NCBI GenBank assembly: GCA_934272745.1
Contig: CAKQSI010000027.1
Span: 1-26,799 of the forward strand
Direction: 5' to 3'
Source: an uncultured Clostridia bacterium
GTDB taxonomy: Bacteria > Bacillota > Clostridia > Christensenellales > Borkfalkiaceae
DNA length: 26,799 nucleotides
The stretch's first letter is position 1, and each line of letters starts with the position of its first letter. Below are positions 6,141 through 14,229 of the stretch, in pieces. The notes under the pieces are model-generated. The model saw only the letters and a list, made by a program, of their open reading frames with translations. It was not told where the DNA came from and searched no databases. Made by a program: the position numbers and the translations under genes.

Positions 6141-6380
6141 ATGATAAAACCCGGCGGAAGTTTGGGCGGCGTGAAAGCCGCAATCGAAAAGTTTTACGAA
6201 AAAGAAGTGCTGGTCAAGGTCAATCTCGGCAGGGGCAAGATCGTGGAGTACGAGGGGCGGCTTTCGGGCGTGTATCCCGCGCTGTTTACGGTAAGACCCA
6301 AGGGCGGGTACCTCGGCAAAACCACCTATGCCTATGCCGAAGTGCTGTGCGGAACGGTGTCCGTTTCGCCGCTTTCCTGA
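6141..6380 (+). CDS. veg: Veg family protein
   Basis: 79 residues, close to the usual Veg length. It shows the family pattern: an N-terminal helix (GGVKAAIEKFYEKEV), then VKVNLGRGKIVEYEGRLSGVYPALFTV and a closing AYAEVLCGTVSVS. Veg is a small cytoplasmic protein of Bacillota linked in Bacillus subtilis to biofilm gene control through SinR and to spore outgrowth. Its mechanism is not settled. Position supports the call: veg lies upstream of ispE in many Bacillota. The ribosome binding site is weak (GGGAAAG, 12 bases upstream), so translation may depend on read-through from the upstream gene. Confidence 0.88.
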   Translation: MIKPGGSLGGVKAAIEKFYEKEVLVKVNLGRGKIVEYEGRLSGVYPALFTVRPKGGYLGKTTYAYAEVLCGTVSVSPLS

Positions 6381-6451
6381 GGGAAGAAACGCCTTGCGCC
6401 TTTGCGCGTGCGAACCTTATCGCCCGGGAAGACGGACGGAAGTCTTTGACG

Positions 6452-6521
6452 TGCGGGCGCGAACCTTGCAATGTGCGTGCGGGGTTGCAATGCGGGCGCG
6501 AATCTTTGCAATTTGCGGGTG
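6452..6521 (+). repeat. 39-bp imperfect direct repeat
   Basis: TGCGGGCGCGAA followed by a C/T-rich step and TTTGCAAT or CTTGCAAT occurs at 6452 and 6491. Related GTGCGAAC pieces lie nearby. Function unknown. Confidence 0.55.
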
Positions 6522-6628
6522 TCGTTTCGTTCGGACGCGTGCGAACGTGCAAAACTGTAAAGTTGAGCGGGATTCCCGTTGCTTTTAGCGGGCAGGCGTT
6601 GTTTTTAAGGGATTGAACGAATTTTCTG

Positions 6629-6664
6629 TGGCGTAGCGAAAACATCGCTATGCCATAACTTTAT
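6629..6664 (+). terminator. Possible terminator after veg
   Basis: An 11-bp stem with one G.U pair (TGGCGTAGCGA with TCGCTATGCCA) and loop AAACA, followed by TAACTTTATA. The T-run is weak. Confidence 0.45.
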
Positions 6665-6820
6665 ACGGGGTTTTGCGGGGATTGCGGAAATTGAATACGC
6701 TTCTCCGGAGAGGCGGTTGTATTTTCCTTATTGCCGGGCGGCGCTCGTACGTTTCTTTACAGGCGGGCAGCGGAACCCCGCACGGTTTTCCATATAAATC
6801 GATCATATTTCCCGTTGCGG

Positions 6821-6849
6821 TCATATTTTTCCTCCGGTTTCGATATAGT
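6821..6849 (+). promoter_or_regulatory. Sigma-E-like promoter of the SPOCS/LysM gene
   Basis: TCATATT (6821-6827) matches the sigma-E/sigma-K -35 consensus, followed after 14 bases by GATATAGT (6842-6849), which matches five of eight positions of the sigma-E -10. The gene product type (SipL-like) is made in the mother cell in other Clostridia, which fits. It remains a sequence-only guess. Confidence 0.45.
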
Positions 6850-6885
6850 ATATTGAAAATCGAAATCAACGGAGAGGAAATCGCT

Positions 6886-8403
6886 ATGGAACCCGGATAC
6901 GAAACTTTGACCCTGAAAAGTCCCGACGGCACGGTGAGCGTGCAGACGGGCGTGGAGTGTAAATTACCCGCACCGGCGGAAGAGATCGCGCGCGTGCTTT
7001 CTTTGTCCGCGCGTGCCGTGCCGATGACGGCCGAAGCGTCCGAAAAAGAAGCGAAAATTTCCGGGCGCGTGCTGTTTTTCGTCCTGTACACCGATCGGGA
7101 AGGTAACTTGAAAAAATGCGAGTGCGGCGTGGAATGCGGCTGCGGTGTGAAGGACGACCGCATCACCCCTCAATCCGACCTGTATTTAAGCGTTCGCGCC
7201 GAAAACGCACATTTCCGCACGCAAGGCGGGACGGTCTATCTTACGGCGGTGATGACGGCGGAAGTGCGCCTTTCCACCCCCAAAACGGTGCAGGCGATCT
7301 CTTCGCTTTCCGGCGCGGTGGAAAAGGCCGAGGAAGTGCAGTACGTCGTGGCTTCCGAAGGCATGCGCAGCAGCGCGACGGTCGGGGATTCGTGGGAGGA
7401 AAACCTCTGTCTTGCCGACGTGCTTTGCTATGACGTCGGCGTGGAAAAGAACGCCGTTTCCGCAGGCGTCGGGAGCGTTGCCGTGGAAGGCACGATTTGC
7501 GTTGCCATGCTGGTGAAGGCTTCCGGCGGCGGTATTTCGACTGCCGTCCATACCTTCCCGTTTGCGGTCGCGCTGGAAGACAACGACTGTATGCCCGGAT
7601 TTACGGCGGATATTTCGGTCGCGGTCGGCACGGTGCATTTCGACGTGCTTGCCGATCCGGACAAAAACACCAGTAAAATCGACCTGTCGGCGGAACTTCT
7701 TCTGACAGGAGCATTGTATAAAGAAGCGGAAGTCACGCTGCTTGCGGATGCGTTCTCCGAAACCGATCTGCTTGCAATCACGCGCGAGAACTGCCGGTTT
7801 GAAAGGGCACCGGAAGTCAGGACCGAAGTCCTGCGTTTAAGCGCCAAAGCACCCCTTTCCCAAGCAGTGGCGGCGGACGCGAAGGTGCTTGCCGCCCTGC
7901 CCGTGGGCACTTATCCCGCCGGCACTACGGCGGAAAACGGGCGGATTACGACGGAAAGCGTTTTGACCTGCGCCGTGTATTACGCGGAGGAAGGCACGGT
8001 CAAGGCACTGACCTGCGACCTGCCGTTTACGGCGGAAACGACCGCGGAAACCGAAGCGCTCGCCTCTGCAGAAACCGATTTCTATATCGAGCGTTTCTCG
8101 GCAGATTTCGCGGGGGAAACCGAACTTGCGGTTTCGGCGACCGCCAAAGCGAATTTCACGCTGCGCTATCAGGGCGAAATTTCCGTCTTGACAAACGCGG
8201 AGGAGTGCGGCGAGCGGAAAACGCGCCCGGGCGCCATCGCGATCACGTTCCCCAAGGCGGGGGACGATCTCTGGACGCTGTCCTCATCGCTCGGGGTGAA
8301 GCCGGAAAAGGTCATGGAATGCAATCCCGATCTGCGCTTCCCGCTGACGGGGGAAGAACGCGTGCTGCTGTATACGAAAAAAGTCACCGATTATACCGAA
8401 TAA
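6886..8403 (+). CDS. SPOCS (DUF3794) repeat protein with C-terminal LysM domain, spore-envelope type
   Basis: 505 residues. Three SPOCS/DUF3794-like beta domains can be traced (about 8-130, 140-295 and 300-430), followed by a LysM-like domain from about 449 to 497 (AGDDLWTLSSSLGVKPEKVMECNP). The architecture is that of Clostridioides difficile SipL and relatives, which tie the SpoIVA basement layer to the spore coat and are made in the mother cell. There is no signal peptide, in line with that location. The start at 6886 has GGAGAGG eight bases upstream, and the longer frame upstream lacks a ribosome binding site. The position between veg and ispE is common in Clostridia. A sigma-E-like promoter precedes it. 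Confidence 0.88.
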   Translation: MEPGYETLTLKSPDGTVSVQTGVECKLPAPAEEIARVLSLSARAVPMTAEASEKEAKISGRVLFFVLYTDREGNLKKCECGVECGCGVKDDRITPQSDLYLSVRAENAHFRTQGGTVYLTAVMTAEVRLSTPKTVQAISSLSGAVEKAEEVQYVVASEGMRSSATVGDSWEENLCLADVLCYDVGVEKNAVSAGVGSVAVEGTICVAMLVKASGGGISTAVHTFPFAVALEDNDCMPGFTADISVAVGTVHFDVLADPDKNTSKIDLSAELLLTGALYKEAEVTLLADAFSETDLLAITRENCRFERAPEVRTEVLRLSAKAPLSQAVAADAKVLAALPVGTYPAGTTAENGRITTESVLTCAVYYAEEGTVKALTCDLPFTAETTAETEALASAETDFYIERFSADFAGETELAVSATAKANFTLRYQGEISVLTNAEECGERKTRPGAIAITFPKAGDDLWTLSSSLGVKPEKVMECNPDLRFPLTGEERVLLYTKKVTDYTE

Positions 8404-8410
8404 AAGAGTT

Positions 8411-8433
8411 GCCGGGCAAAAGTTTGCGCCGGC
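8411..8433 (+). other. Intergenic hairpin after the SPOCS/LysM gene
   Basis: GCCGG and GCAAA pair with TTTGC and CCGGC (one bulged G). It starts 8 bases after the stop and lacks a T-run, so it is more likely an mRNA stabiliser or a weak attenuator. Confidence 0.4.
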
Positions 8434-8522
8434 GGTCGGAGCACGGAATTTGCGCGGCGGTTGCGGAAATGAAACGAAAATCGCGTGACGTATGCCGAAA
8501 ATCGGAACAAAGGGAGAAAACG

Positions 8523-8552
8523 GGCGCCCTTTCTGCAGAGAAACAAGGCGCC
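8523..8552 (+). other. Hairpin next to the ispE ribosome binding site
   Basis: GGCGCC (8523-8528) pairs with GGCGCC (8547-8552), with an inner TTTCT/AGAAA stem and GCAG loop. The GAGGA of ispE begins four bases later, so the fold could affect ribosome access. Confidence 0.4.
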
Positions 8553-8570
8553 TTTGAGGAACGAAAGAAT

Positions 8571-9440
8571 ATGGAAGCGATTGTCAAAAGTTATGCGAAA
8601 ATCAATCTGACGCTGGACGTCAAAGGAAAGGACGGGGGATATCATCTCTTGTCCTCTCTTGCCGTGAGTGCGGCGCCGTCCGATCTGGTGCGGGTAAGGC
8701 TTCGCACGGACGGAAAAATTACGCTGTCTTGTCCGGAGGTGGACGTTCCGCCCGAAAAAAACAACGCGTACCGCGCGGCGGAACTGTTTTTTGGGGAGTT
8801 GCGGGCGCAGTTTCCGGAAAAATTTTTCGGCTGCGATATTGCGGTGGAGAAGCGTATTCCGCTGATGGGCGGGCTTGGCGGTTCGTCCGCAGACGAATGC
8901 GGCGTGATCGCCGCGCTTAAATTGCTTACCGGTTTTATGCCGCAGGGGATAGAACGAAAGATGACTTCGGACGGGGCGTTTATGTCCGTCGGCGGCGCCG
9001 GAATTATGGAAGGGCGCGGGGAAAGGGTTCGATTTTTGCCGTACGTCCCCTTAAATCTGGTACTTTTGCCGGGAAATAGCGGGGTTTCCGCCGCGGAGTG
9101 TTTTGCCCTTTCGGACGCACTGCAGCCGCAGCCGCCCGCAACGGAAGGAGCGGAAAAAGCCTATCTTGCGGGCGACGTTGTTTCGCTTGGCAAAGCGTTG
9201 AAAAACGACCTGACCCCTGCCGCGGTGCAGTTGTTACCGGAAATTTCGGCGCGGTTATCCGCGCTTCGGGAAACGGGCGCCCGGGGCGTTTCCATGACCG
9301 GCAGCGGCAGTGCGGTGTTCGGCTTGTACGAAAACGAAGATGCGGCTTTGATCGCGCAAAAAATGCTGCAAGTCCGCTATCCGCGTGCAGCAGCGGTAAA
9401 AACCGTGCCGTGCGGAACCAGCGCGGAAGTGACAGACTGA
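8571..9440 (+). CDS. ispE: 4-diphosphocytidyl-2-C-methyl-D-erythritol kinase
   Basis: 289 residues, normal length. This GHMP kinase phosphorylates CDP-methylerythritol in the non-mevalonate isoprenoid pathway in the cytoplasm. Visible motifs are SYAKINLTLDV (residues 7-17, K10), the ATP loop PLMGGLGGSSADE (97-109), the GRGE block (148-151) and TGSGSAVFGLY (243-253). The catalytic aspartate is expected at D134, but here the usual DVPF reads DGAF, an uncommon variant. The ATP loop is GLGGSSAD rather than GLGGGSSD. The start is fixed by GAGGA ten bases upstream. A longer frame extends upstream in the SPOCS gene but has no support. Location after veg is typical. Confidence 0.9.
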   Translation: MEAIVKSYAKINLTLDVKGKDGGYHLLSSLAVSAAPSDLVRVRLRTDGKITLSCPEVDVPPEKNNAYRAAELFFGELRAQFPEKFFGCDIAVEKRIPLMGGLGGSSADECGVIAALKLLTGFMPQGIERKMTSDGAFMSVGGAGIMEGRGERVRFLPYVPLNLVLLPGNSGVSAAECFALSDALQPQPPATEGAEKAYLAGDVVSLGKALKNDLTPAAVQLLPEISARLSALRETGARGVSMTGSGSAVFGLYENEDAALIAQKMLQVRYPRAAAVKTVPCGTSAEVTD

Positions 9441-9461
9441 CAAAGAAAAGCGGACAAAAAA

Positions 9462-9497
9462 CGCCCGGAAACCTTCGTTTCCGGGCGCAACTTTTTT
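9462..9497. terminator. Strong bidirectional terminator
   Basis: Perfect 11-bp stem CGCCCGGAAAC (9462-9472) and GTTTCCGGGCG (9477-9487) with loop CTTC. On plus, CAACTTTTTT follows. On minus, the hairpin is followed by TTTTTT. It serves ispE and the convergent small gene at 9517. Confidence 0.9.
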
Positions 9498-9516
9498 AAG
9501 ATGAAATTCCGTTTCG

Positions 9517-9711
9517 TCAAGTCAAAATATTGATGAAGCCGTAAACCGTCATGATAAGACCGAAAACGACCATATAGCCTTTGATTTTAAACTGCGGTCC
9601 GATCATATAAAAACCGATCAGAAAGAGAACCAGCGCAAGCACCATGATCATGGCGCTGATGATCTTTTTAGTAGTTAAAACTTTAAAAAACTTATCAAAA
9701 AAATTATCCAT
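9517..9711 (-). CDS. Small two-helix membrane protein, unknown function
   Basis: 64 residues. A short amphipathic, lysine-rich N-terminus (FFDKFFKVLTTKK) leads into two membrane helices, about 17-37 and 44-62, with a short lysine-containing turn between them. No family recognised. The gene is convincing because it has GGAGG four bases before the ATG, its own sigma-A promoter and a strong terminator. Confidence 0.75.
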   Translation of the reverse strand: MDNFFDKFFKVLTTKKIISAMIMVLALVLFLIGFYMIGPQFKIKGYMVVFGLIMTVYGFINILT

Positions 9712-9753
9712 AAAACCTCCGTAAGGTCAGCCCTTATCCGTTACGTTGCTTAC

Positions 9754-9782
9754 ATTATAGCATATGCCGGAAAGAAAGGCAA
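9754..9782 (-). promoter_or_regulatory. Sigma-A promoter of the small membrane protein gene
   Basis: On the minus strand TTGCCT (9777-9782), a 17-base spacer and TATAAT (9754-9759). The -35 box lies in the loop of an imperfect CCGGAAA/TTTCCGG palindrome (9767-9794). Confidence 0.75.
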
Positions 9783-9803
9783 TCTTTTTCCGGAAATTTT
9801 TCA

Positions 9804-10706
9804 TTATTTTCGGGATTTTCGGGAAAATATTTCTTCCGCGGCGGAAATTTCTGCGGGGGAAAACAGTGTCCAGGGGTAGACTTGGGGCGGAAAACAGCAA
9901 TACGTATGGCAATTTTCGTGCAAGGCGAAGGGGGATTTCCCGTCGGAACCGGTCAGCTGTCGTTCGTCGGGAGCGGAAAACTTTTTGTCGGTTGCGACAA
10001 CCTGCCCGGCGGCTGCGGATATTTGTGCGTTGCTTGCGCCAACCCGTCCCTTGCCCGCGCTCCCTTGCCCGCTTTCTGCGGAAACTTTCGCGCGGGGAGT
10101 CGCATTTTCAGTTAAGTCCGCGTTTACGGCAAGCAAACAGGAAAACAGCGCGATATTTTTTGCCGAGTTGTCGCTTCCGCCGTACTTGCCGTCGCCGACG
10201 ATCGGGTGCCTGCGGGAGGCGAACTGTACGCGGATCTGATGGCTTCTGCCCGTTTCGAGGGCGATTAAAACGAGGGAATATGCGTCGCCGCCCGGGGCGG
10301 AAACCGAGGCAAGGGTTTTAAAATGCAGCGCCGCTTCCCGCACGCCTCTTCTTTGGGATTTTGCGATGAACGTTTTGTTGGTTTTGGGGTCTTTGTACAA
10401 GAAATCGCGATACGTTCCGCACTTTTCGGTACGCCCCTTGACCACCGCAAGGTAAAATTTCCGCATCGCGGAGGGCAAAGAAAGCCGTGCCGCAGCCCCT
10501 TTGTCGGTCGCAAAAATCATTACGCCGCCCACGGCGCGATCTAACCGGTGCACGGGAAAGAGCGGCTGCTTGTTGCCGGATTCTTTTTCCAGAAACTCCT
10601 GCAGGGCGTCGAAAAAACTTTCTTTGCTGCCGCCGCCCGGTTCCGAAAGCAGTCCCGCCGGTTTTTCGGCTACCGCGTAGCCGTTCCCTACGAAAAGAAG
10701 GTGCAT
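9804..10706 (-). CDS. RluA-family pseudouridine synthase
   Basis: 300 residues. It converts specific uridines of rRNA or tRNA to pseudouridine. The family motif is PVHRLDRAVGGVMIFA with catalytic D56, and the second block is ALETGRSHQIRVQFA (149-163) followed by HPIVGDGKYGG. There is no N-terminal S4 domain, so it is the short RluA/YlyB-like form. Residues about 198-270 form an unusual low-complexity insert rich in A, S, G and K, before the normal ending FPPQVYPWTLF. The ribosome binding site GGGAG lies three bases before the ATG. The aminotransferase gene ends nine bases upstream, so it is probably last in that operon. The exact target base is unknown. Confidence 0.87.
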   Translation of the reverse strand: MHLLFVGNGYAVAEKPAGLLSEPGGGSKESFFDALQEFLEKESGNKQPLFPVHRLDRAVGGVMIFATDKGAAARLSLPSAMRKFYLAVVKGRTEKCGTYRDFLYKDPKTNKTFIAKSQRRGVREAALHFKTLASVSAPGGDAYSLVLIALETGRSHQIRVQFASRRHPIVGDGKYGGSDNSAKNIALFSCLLAVNADLTENATPRAKVSAESGQGSAGKGRVGASNAQISAAAGQVVATDKKFSAPDERQLTGSDGKSPFALHENCHTYCCFPPQVYPWTLFSPAEISAAEEIFSRKSRK

Positions 10707-10715
10707 AGTTCTCCC

Positions 10716-11888
10716 TTAAAGCAGCCCGCGGGCGGTCAAAAACCGTTCGATCCGCGAAAGCGCTTTTTTGACGTGTTCCAGACTATAACAATAGGACGCG
10801 CGCGCGAACCCCTCGCCGGAAGCGCCGAACGCCGTCCCGGGGACGAGCGCCACGCGTTCGGACTTTAGCAGTTCTTCGCAAAAGGCTTCGGAAGTCAGCC
10901 CCGTGCGCGAAATTTCGGGGAAGGCGTAAAACGCGCCGCGCGGATTGCGACAGCGTAGTCCCAAGTCGTTGAACCCGCGCACCATAAAGCGCCGCCGCAT
11001 GTCGTATTCTTCCAGCATGGCGGCAACGTCGTCGTCACACTCGGTCATGGCGGCGATGGCGGCGTATTGCGATACCGTCGGCGCGCACATGATGGCGTAT
11101 TGATGAATTTTCGTCGCCGCTTTCAAAACGGGTTCGGGACCCGCGGCGTATCCAAGCCGCCAGCCGGTCATGGAAAAGGTTTTGGAAAACCCGCTGACCA
11201 CCACCGTGCGTTCGCGCATGGCGGGGAGGGAAGCGATGGAAACGTGCTTGCCGCCAAAAGTCAGTTCGGCGTAAATTTCATCCGAAAGTACGAAAACGTT
11301 CGTCCCGCGCAGCACTTCGGCAATTTCTTCGAGGGAGGCTTTGTCCATTACCGCGCCCGTGGGGTTGCAGGGATAGGGCAGAACCAGCAGTTTGGTTTTG
11401 GGGGTCAGCGCCGCTTTCAGGTCTTTTGCCGTCAGGCGGAATTCGTCTTCCGCTTTGGTTTCGATGACGACCGGCACGCCGCCCGAAAGCCGGGTAAGCG
11501 GTTCGTAGCAGACGTAGGAGGGCTGGGGAATGATGACTTCGTCCCCCGGGGAAAGAACCGCGCGGAACACGAGGTCGATGGCTTCGCTCCCGCCGACGGT
11601 CAGAAGAATTTCGCTTTCCGGCTTGTAGGAGAGGTCGAATTTCCGCTCCAGATACTTCGCGACGGTTTCCCGCAGGGGTTTTAAGCCGCGGTTTGCCGTG
11701 TACTTGGTCTTGCCGTTTTCCAGCGCGTTCATGGCGGCGGCGCGCACCTTCCACGGGGTGGCGAAATCCGGTTCCCCCACGCCTAAGGACACGACGTCCG
11801 TCATGGTTTCGGCGATGTCGAAAAATCTGCGGATACCGGAAGGTTTCATCGCCAGAACTTCCGGGTTCAGACACTTGTCGTAGTCCAT
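10716..11888 (-). CDS. Class I/II PLP-dependent aminotransferase (AlaT/AspC-like)
   Basis: 390 residues, fold type I. Motifs: SLGVGEPDF (34-42), CNPTGAV (174-180), SDEIYAEL with D203, the Schiff-base lysine K236 in SGFSKTFSMTGWRLGY, and an arginine near the C-terminus in GFARASYCYS for the alpha-carboxylate. It transfers amino groups between an amino acid and a 2-oxo acid. Pairing with an Lrp/AsnC regulator ending three bases upstream is like the Bacillus alaR-alaT pair, so alanine or aspartate are likely substrates. The sequence alone does not settle specificity. Confidence 0.9.
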   Translation of the reverse strand: MDYDKCLNPEVLAMKPSGIRRFFDIAETMTDVVSLGVGEPDFATPWKVRAAAMNALENGKTKYTANRGLKPLRETVAKYLERKFDLSYKPESEILLTVGGSEAIDLVFRAVLSPGDEVIIPQPSYVCYEPLTRLSGGVPVVIETKAEDEFRLTAKDLKAALTPKTKLLVLPYPCNPTGAVMDKASLEEIAEVLRGTNVFVLSDEIYAELTFGGKHVSIASLPAMRERTVVVSGFSKTFSMTGWRLGYAAGPEPVLKAATKIHQYAIMCAPTVSQYAAIAAMTECDDDVAAMLEEYDMRRRFMVRGFNDLGLRCRNPRGAFYAFPEISRTGLTSEAFCEELLKSERVALVPGTAFGASGEGFARASYCYSLEHVKKALSRIERFLTARGLL

Positions 11889-11891
11889 AGG

Positions 11892-12371
11892 CTACACCAG
11901 CATCTCGCGATCGTCTTTGTCGCCGTCTACTAAGATGACGTCCGATTCCTTATACCGGCGCAGCACGAAATGCGTCGCCGTGGAAAGGACGGAATCGATG
12001 GTGGAAAGTTGCTTTGCTACGAACATTGCCACTTCCTGAAAGGTTTTGCCGCGGACGATGACCGAAAGATCGTAGCCGCCGCTCATCAGATAGACCGATT
12101 CCACCTCGGGAAACAGCATGACTTTTTTCGCCACTTCTTCAAAGCCAAGACCGGCTTTGGGGCTGACGCGCAGTTCGATGAGGGCGGAAACGGCAGAACG
12201 GTCCACCTTTTCCCAGTCTACGATGGCTTTGTAGGCGCGGATCACGCCCGAAGTTTCCATTTCGTCCATTTCGCGCGCGACGGAAGCGCGGTCTTCCCCC
12301 AGCAGAGTGGAAAGTTCCTCCAAAGTGTAGCGCGCGTTTTTTTCCAACAGTTTCAACAGTTTGTGATTCAT
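11892..12371 (-). CDS. Lrp/AsnC-family transcriptional regulator
   Basis: 159 residues. An N-terminal winged helix-turn-helix (about 5-55: LLEKNARYTLEELSTLLGE...) is followed by an RAM ligand domain (about 70-145, with EVESVYLMSGGYDLSVIVRG). Such proteins sense amino acids as octamers or dimers and control neighbouring amino-acid genes. The aminotransferase begins three bases after its stop, so the pair is translationally linked and probably self-controlled. The start has AGGAGA five bases upstream. Confidence 0.92.
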   Translation of the reverse strand: MNHKLLKLLEKNARYTLEELSTLLGEDRASVAREMDEMETSGVIRAYKAIVDWEKVDRSAVSALIELRVSPKAGLGFEEVAKKVMLFPEVESVYLMSGGYDLSVIVRGKTFQEVAMFVAKQLSTIDSVLSTATHFVLRRYKESDVILVDGDKDDREMLV

Positions 12372-12384
12372 ATTCTCTCCTGAA

Positions 12385-12403
12385 GGGCTGCCTGTTGCAG
12401 CCC
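12385..12403 (-). other. Hairpin between ade and the Lrp-type gene
   Basis: A 7-bp stem GGGCTGC/GCAGCCC with a 5-base loop in the 41-base gap. It is not followed by T on the minus strand, so it may be a weak attenuator or processing site and not a full terminator. Confidence 0.45.
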
Positions 12404-12412
12404 GTATAAAAC

Positions 12413-14140
12413 TTATTTTACGTACTGCCAGTGATCGACGTCGAACACGCCGTGCGTGGTGACTTTCAGGGACGGAATGACGGGCAGACTCATAAACGAA
12501 AGGGTCATAAACGGATCGACGTCCGCCGAAACGCCCAGACTTCTTGCGGCGGCTTTGGCGTTTTCCAGCAGGTCGTTGGTTTCGGTCAAAGACTTATCGC
12601 TCATCAGTCCCGCAACCGGACAGGGCAGGTCGGCAAGCGCTTTGCCGTTTTCCACCACGGTAATGCCGCCGCGTTGTTCGCGGATACGGTTGACCGCAAA
12701 AGCAATGTCGTTGTCGTCTGCGCCGATGACGATGATGTTGTGGCTGTCGTGCGCGATGCTGGTTGCGATCGCGCCCTTTTTCAGTCCGAAACCGGTCAGA
12801 TAGCCCATGCCGATGTGTCCGGTGTTTTTATGCCGTTCCACGACGGCGATTTTTAAGATGTCTTTCGCCGGGTCGGCGCGGTCGGCAAAGCCGCGGTTTT
12901 CGGTGACGATCTCGTGCGGGATCAAGCCGATGAGCGGCAGTTTTCCCGAAGAGAAGTTTTTCGCGGAAACGGGCGCAAGGTGGAAGGTGTCCAGCGCTTT
13001 CGCCTGCAAGTCCGGTTCGATGACGGACGGGGCTTCCACGACGTCTTTGCCGTCGAACACCAACTTCCCTTTTTTGTATACGCGGAGAATGTTGAGGTTG
13101 CGGAAGTCGTCGGTGACGACCAGATCGGCAAGGTAACCGGGCGCGATGGCGCCTTTGTTGTTCATCAGAAAGTAGCGCGCCGCGTTGTGGGAAGCCACTT
13201 TGACGGCAACCACCGGATCGACGCCGAAACTGATACATTCTTTAATAATATAGTCGATATGTCCCAGATGCAACAGGTCGCTGGGGTGCTTGTCGTCGGT
13301 GGCAAACAGACAGCGGTCGTAATATTGCCGGTTGAGAAGAGGGAGCAACGCGCGCAGGTTTTTGGCGGCGGTTCCTTCGCGGATCATAATAAACTGCCCG
13401 AGTTGCAATTTTTCAAGGGCGTTCTGGCAATTGTCGCATTCGTGGTCGGAATAAACGCCCGCGGCGACGTAGGCGCAGAGGTCTTTTCCCGAAAGTCCGG
13501 GCGCGTGTCCGTCGATCTTTTTATGGTGCGCCTGACTGCCAAGAATTTTCGCGATGACGTCGGGAACGCCGTTGATCACGCCCACGTAATTCATCATTTC
13601 CGCAAGACCTAAAACGCGCGGGTGGTCGTACAATTCGTCAATGGCAAGATAATCGAGGTCGGCGCCGCTTTCGTCCATTTCCGAACAGGGCACGCAGCTC
13701 GGCAGCATAAACCGCACGTCGATGGGTAGGTTTTCGGTGGCTTCCAGCATATAGCGAATGCCGTCCACGCCCATGACGTTGGCAATTTCGTGCGGGTCGG
13801 TCACGACGGTGGTGGTGCCGTGCCGGACGACCGCTTTGGCAAATTCCGCAGGGGAAACCAGACTGCTTTCCAGATGAATATGTGCGTCGATAAAGCCGGG
13901 CAGAACGATTTTTCCCTGTGCGTCGAACTCTGTCTTGCCCGAATATTCGCCCATGCCGGCGATCAGTCCGTCCGATATCGCAATGTCGCCGAACTGAAAG
14001 TTGTTGGAAAACACGTTGAGATAGTTGGCGTTTTTAATGACGAGATCGGCAGGCTCCTGCCCCCGCGCAACGCGGATCAGCTTGCGCTTTTTTTCCATTT
14101 TGCGCGCGACTTTGCTTGCCGTGGGTTCGCTGTTTGCCAT
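12413..14140 (-). CDS. ade: Adenine deaminase
   Basis: 575 residues, the normal length of Ade. It hydrolyses adenine to hypoxanthine and ammonia in purine salvage. Amidohydrolase metal ligands are visible: DAHIHLESS (H87, H89), TDPHEIANV (H117, E118), IDGHAPGL, SDHEC, and FATDDKHP with the catalytic DD pair. The C-terminal part (VERHKNTGHIGMGYLTGFGLKKGAIATSIAHDSHNI) matches the Ade-specific domain. The start has GGAGGAG six bases upstream and a sigma-A promoter. The downstream regulator gene is only 41 bases away, so ade is likely first in the ade-lrp-aminotransferase-rluA run. Confidence 0.95.
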   Translation of the reverse strand: MANSEPTASKVARKMEKKRKLIRVARGQEPADLVIKNANYLNVFSNNFQFGDIAISDGLIAGMGEYSGKTEFDAQGKIVLPGFIDAHIHLESSLVSPAEFAKAVVRHGTTTVVTDPHEIANVMGVDGIRYMLEATENLPIDVRFMLPSCVPCSEMDESGADLDYLAIDELYDHPRVLGLAEMMNYVGVINGVPDVIAKILGSQAHHKKIDGHAPGLSGKDLCAYVAAGVYSDHECDNCQNALEKLQLGQFIMIREGTAAKNLRALLPLLNRQYYDRCLFATDDKHPSDLLHLGHIDYIIKECISFGVDPVVAVKVASHNAARYFLMNNKGAIAPGYLADLVVTDDFRNLNILRVYKKGKLVFDGKDVVEAPSVIEPDLQAKALDTFHLAPVSAKNFSSGKLPLIGLIPHEIVTENRGFADRADPAKDILKIAVVERHKNTGHIGMGYLTGFGLKKGAIATSIAHDSHNIIVIGADDNDIAFAVNRIREQRGGITVVENGKALADLPCPVAGLMSDKSLTETNDLLENAKAAARSLGVSADVDPFMTLSFMSLPVIPSLKVTTHGVFDVDHWQYVK

Positions 14141-14170
14141 AGGTTTCTCCTCCGTAATCTTTTTCTGACG

Positions 14171-14199
14171 ATTATAGCATATCGGGGCGCCGCGCGCAA
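14171..14199 (-). promoter_or_regulatory. Sigma-A promoter of ade
   Basis: On the minus strand TTGCGC (14194-14199), a 17-base spacer and TATAAT (14171-14176). The leader to the ade start is about 25 bases. No purine riboswitch is visible. Confidence 0.8.
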
Positions 14200-14229
14200 G
14201 AGTTTTTTTGCGGAGAAATTAAGTTTTTT

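Larger units (their letters stand above)
6381..6820 (+). other. Gene-free region after veg
   Basis: About 440 bases with no credible gene. It holds a 39-bp imperfect direct repeat and a hairpin at 6629-6655, listed separately. TCATATT occurs at 6803 and again at 6821, the second in a sigma-E-like promoter. Confidence 0.5.

Noticed and set aside
8205..8570. Upstream extension of ispE to the start of its open frame
   Set aside because: The extension overlaps the SPOCS/LysM gene and lacks family similarity. The ATG at 8571 begins exactly where IspE homology begins.
11812..11820. TGTCGAA inside the aminotransferase gene as a Spo0A site
   Set aside because: It lies in coding sequence with no promoter near and is expected by chance. 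The same holds for copies in the RHS and immunity genes.
14141..14199. Purine riboswitch in front of ade
   Set aside because: The leader from the promoter to the start is only about 25 bases, too short for the aptamer.
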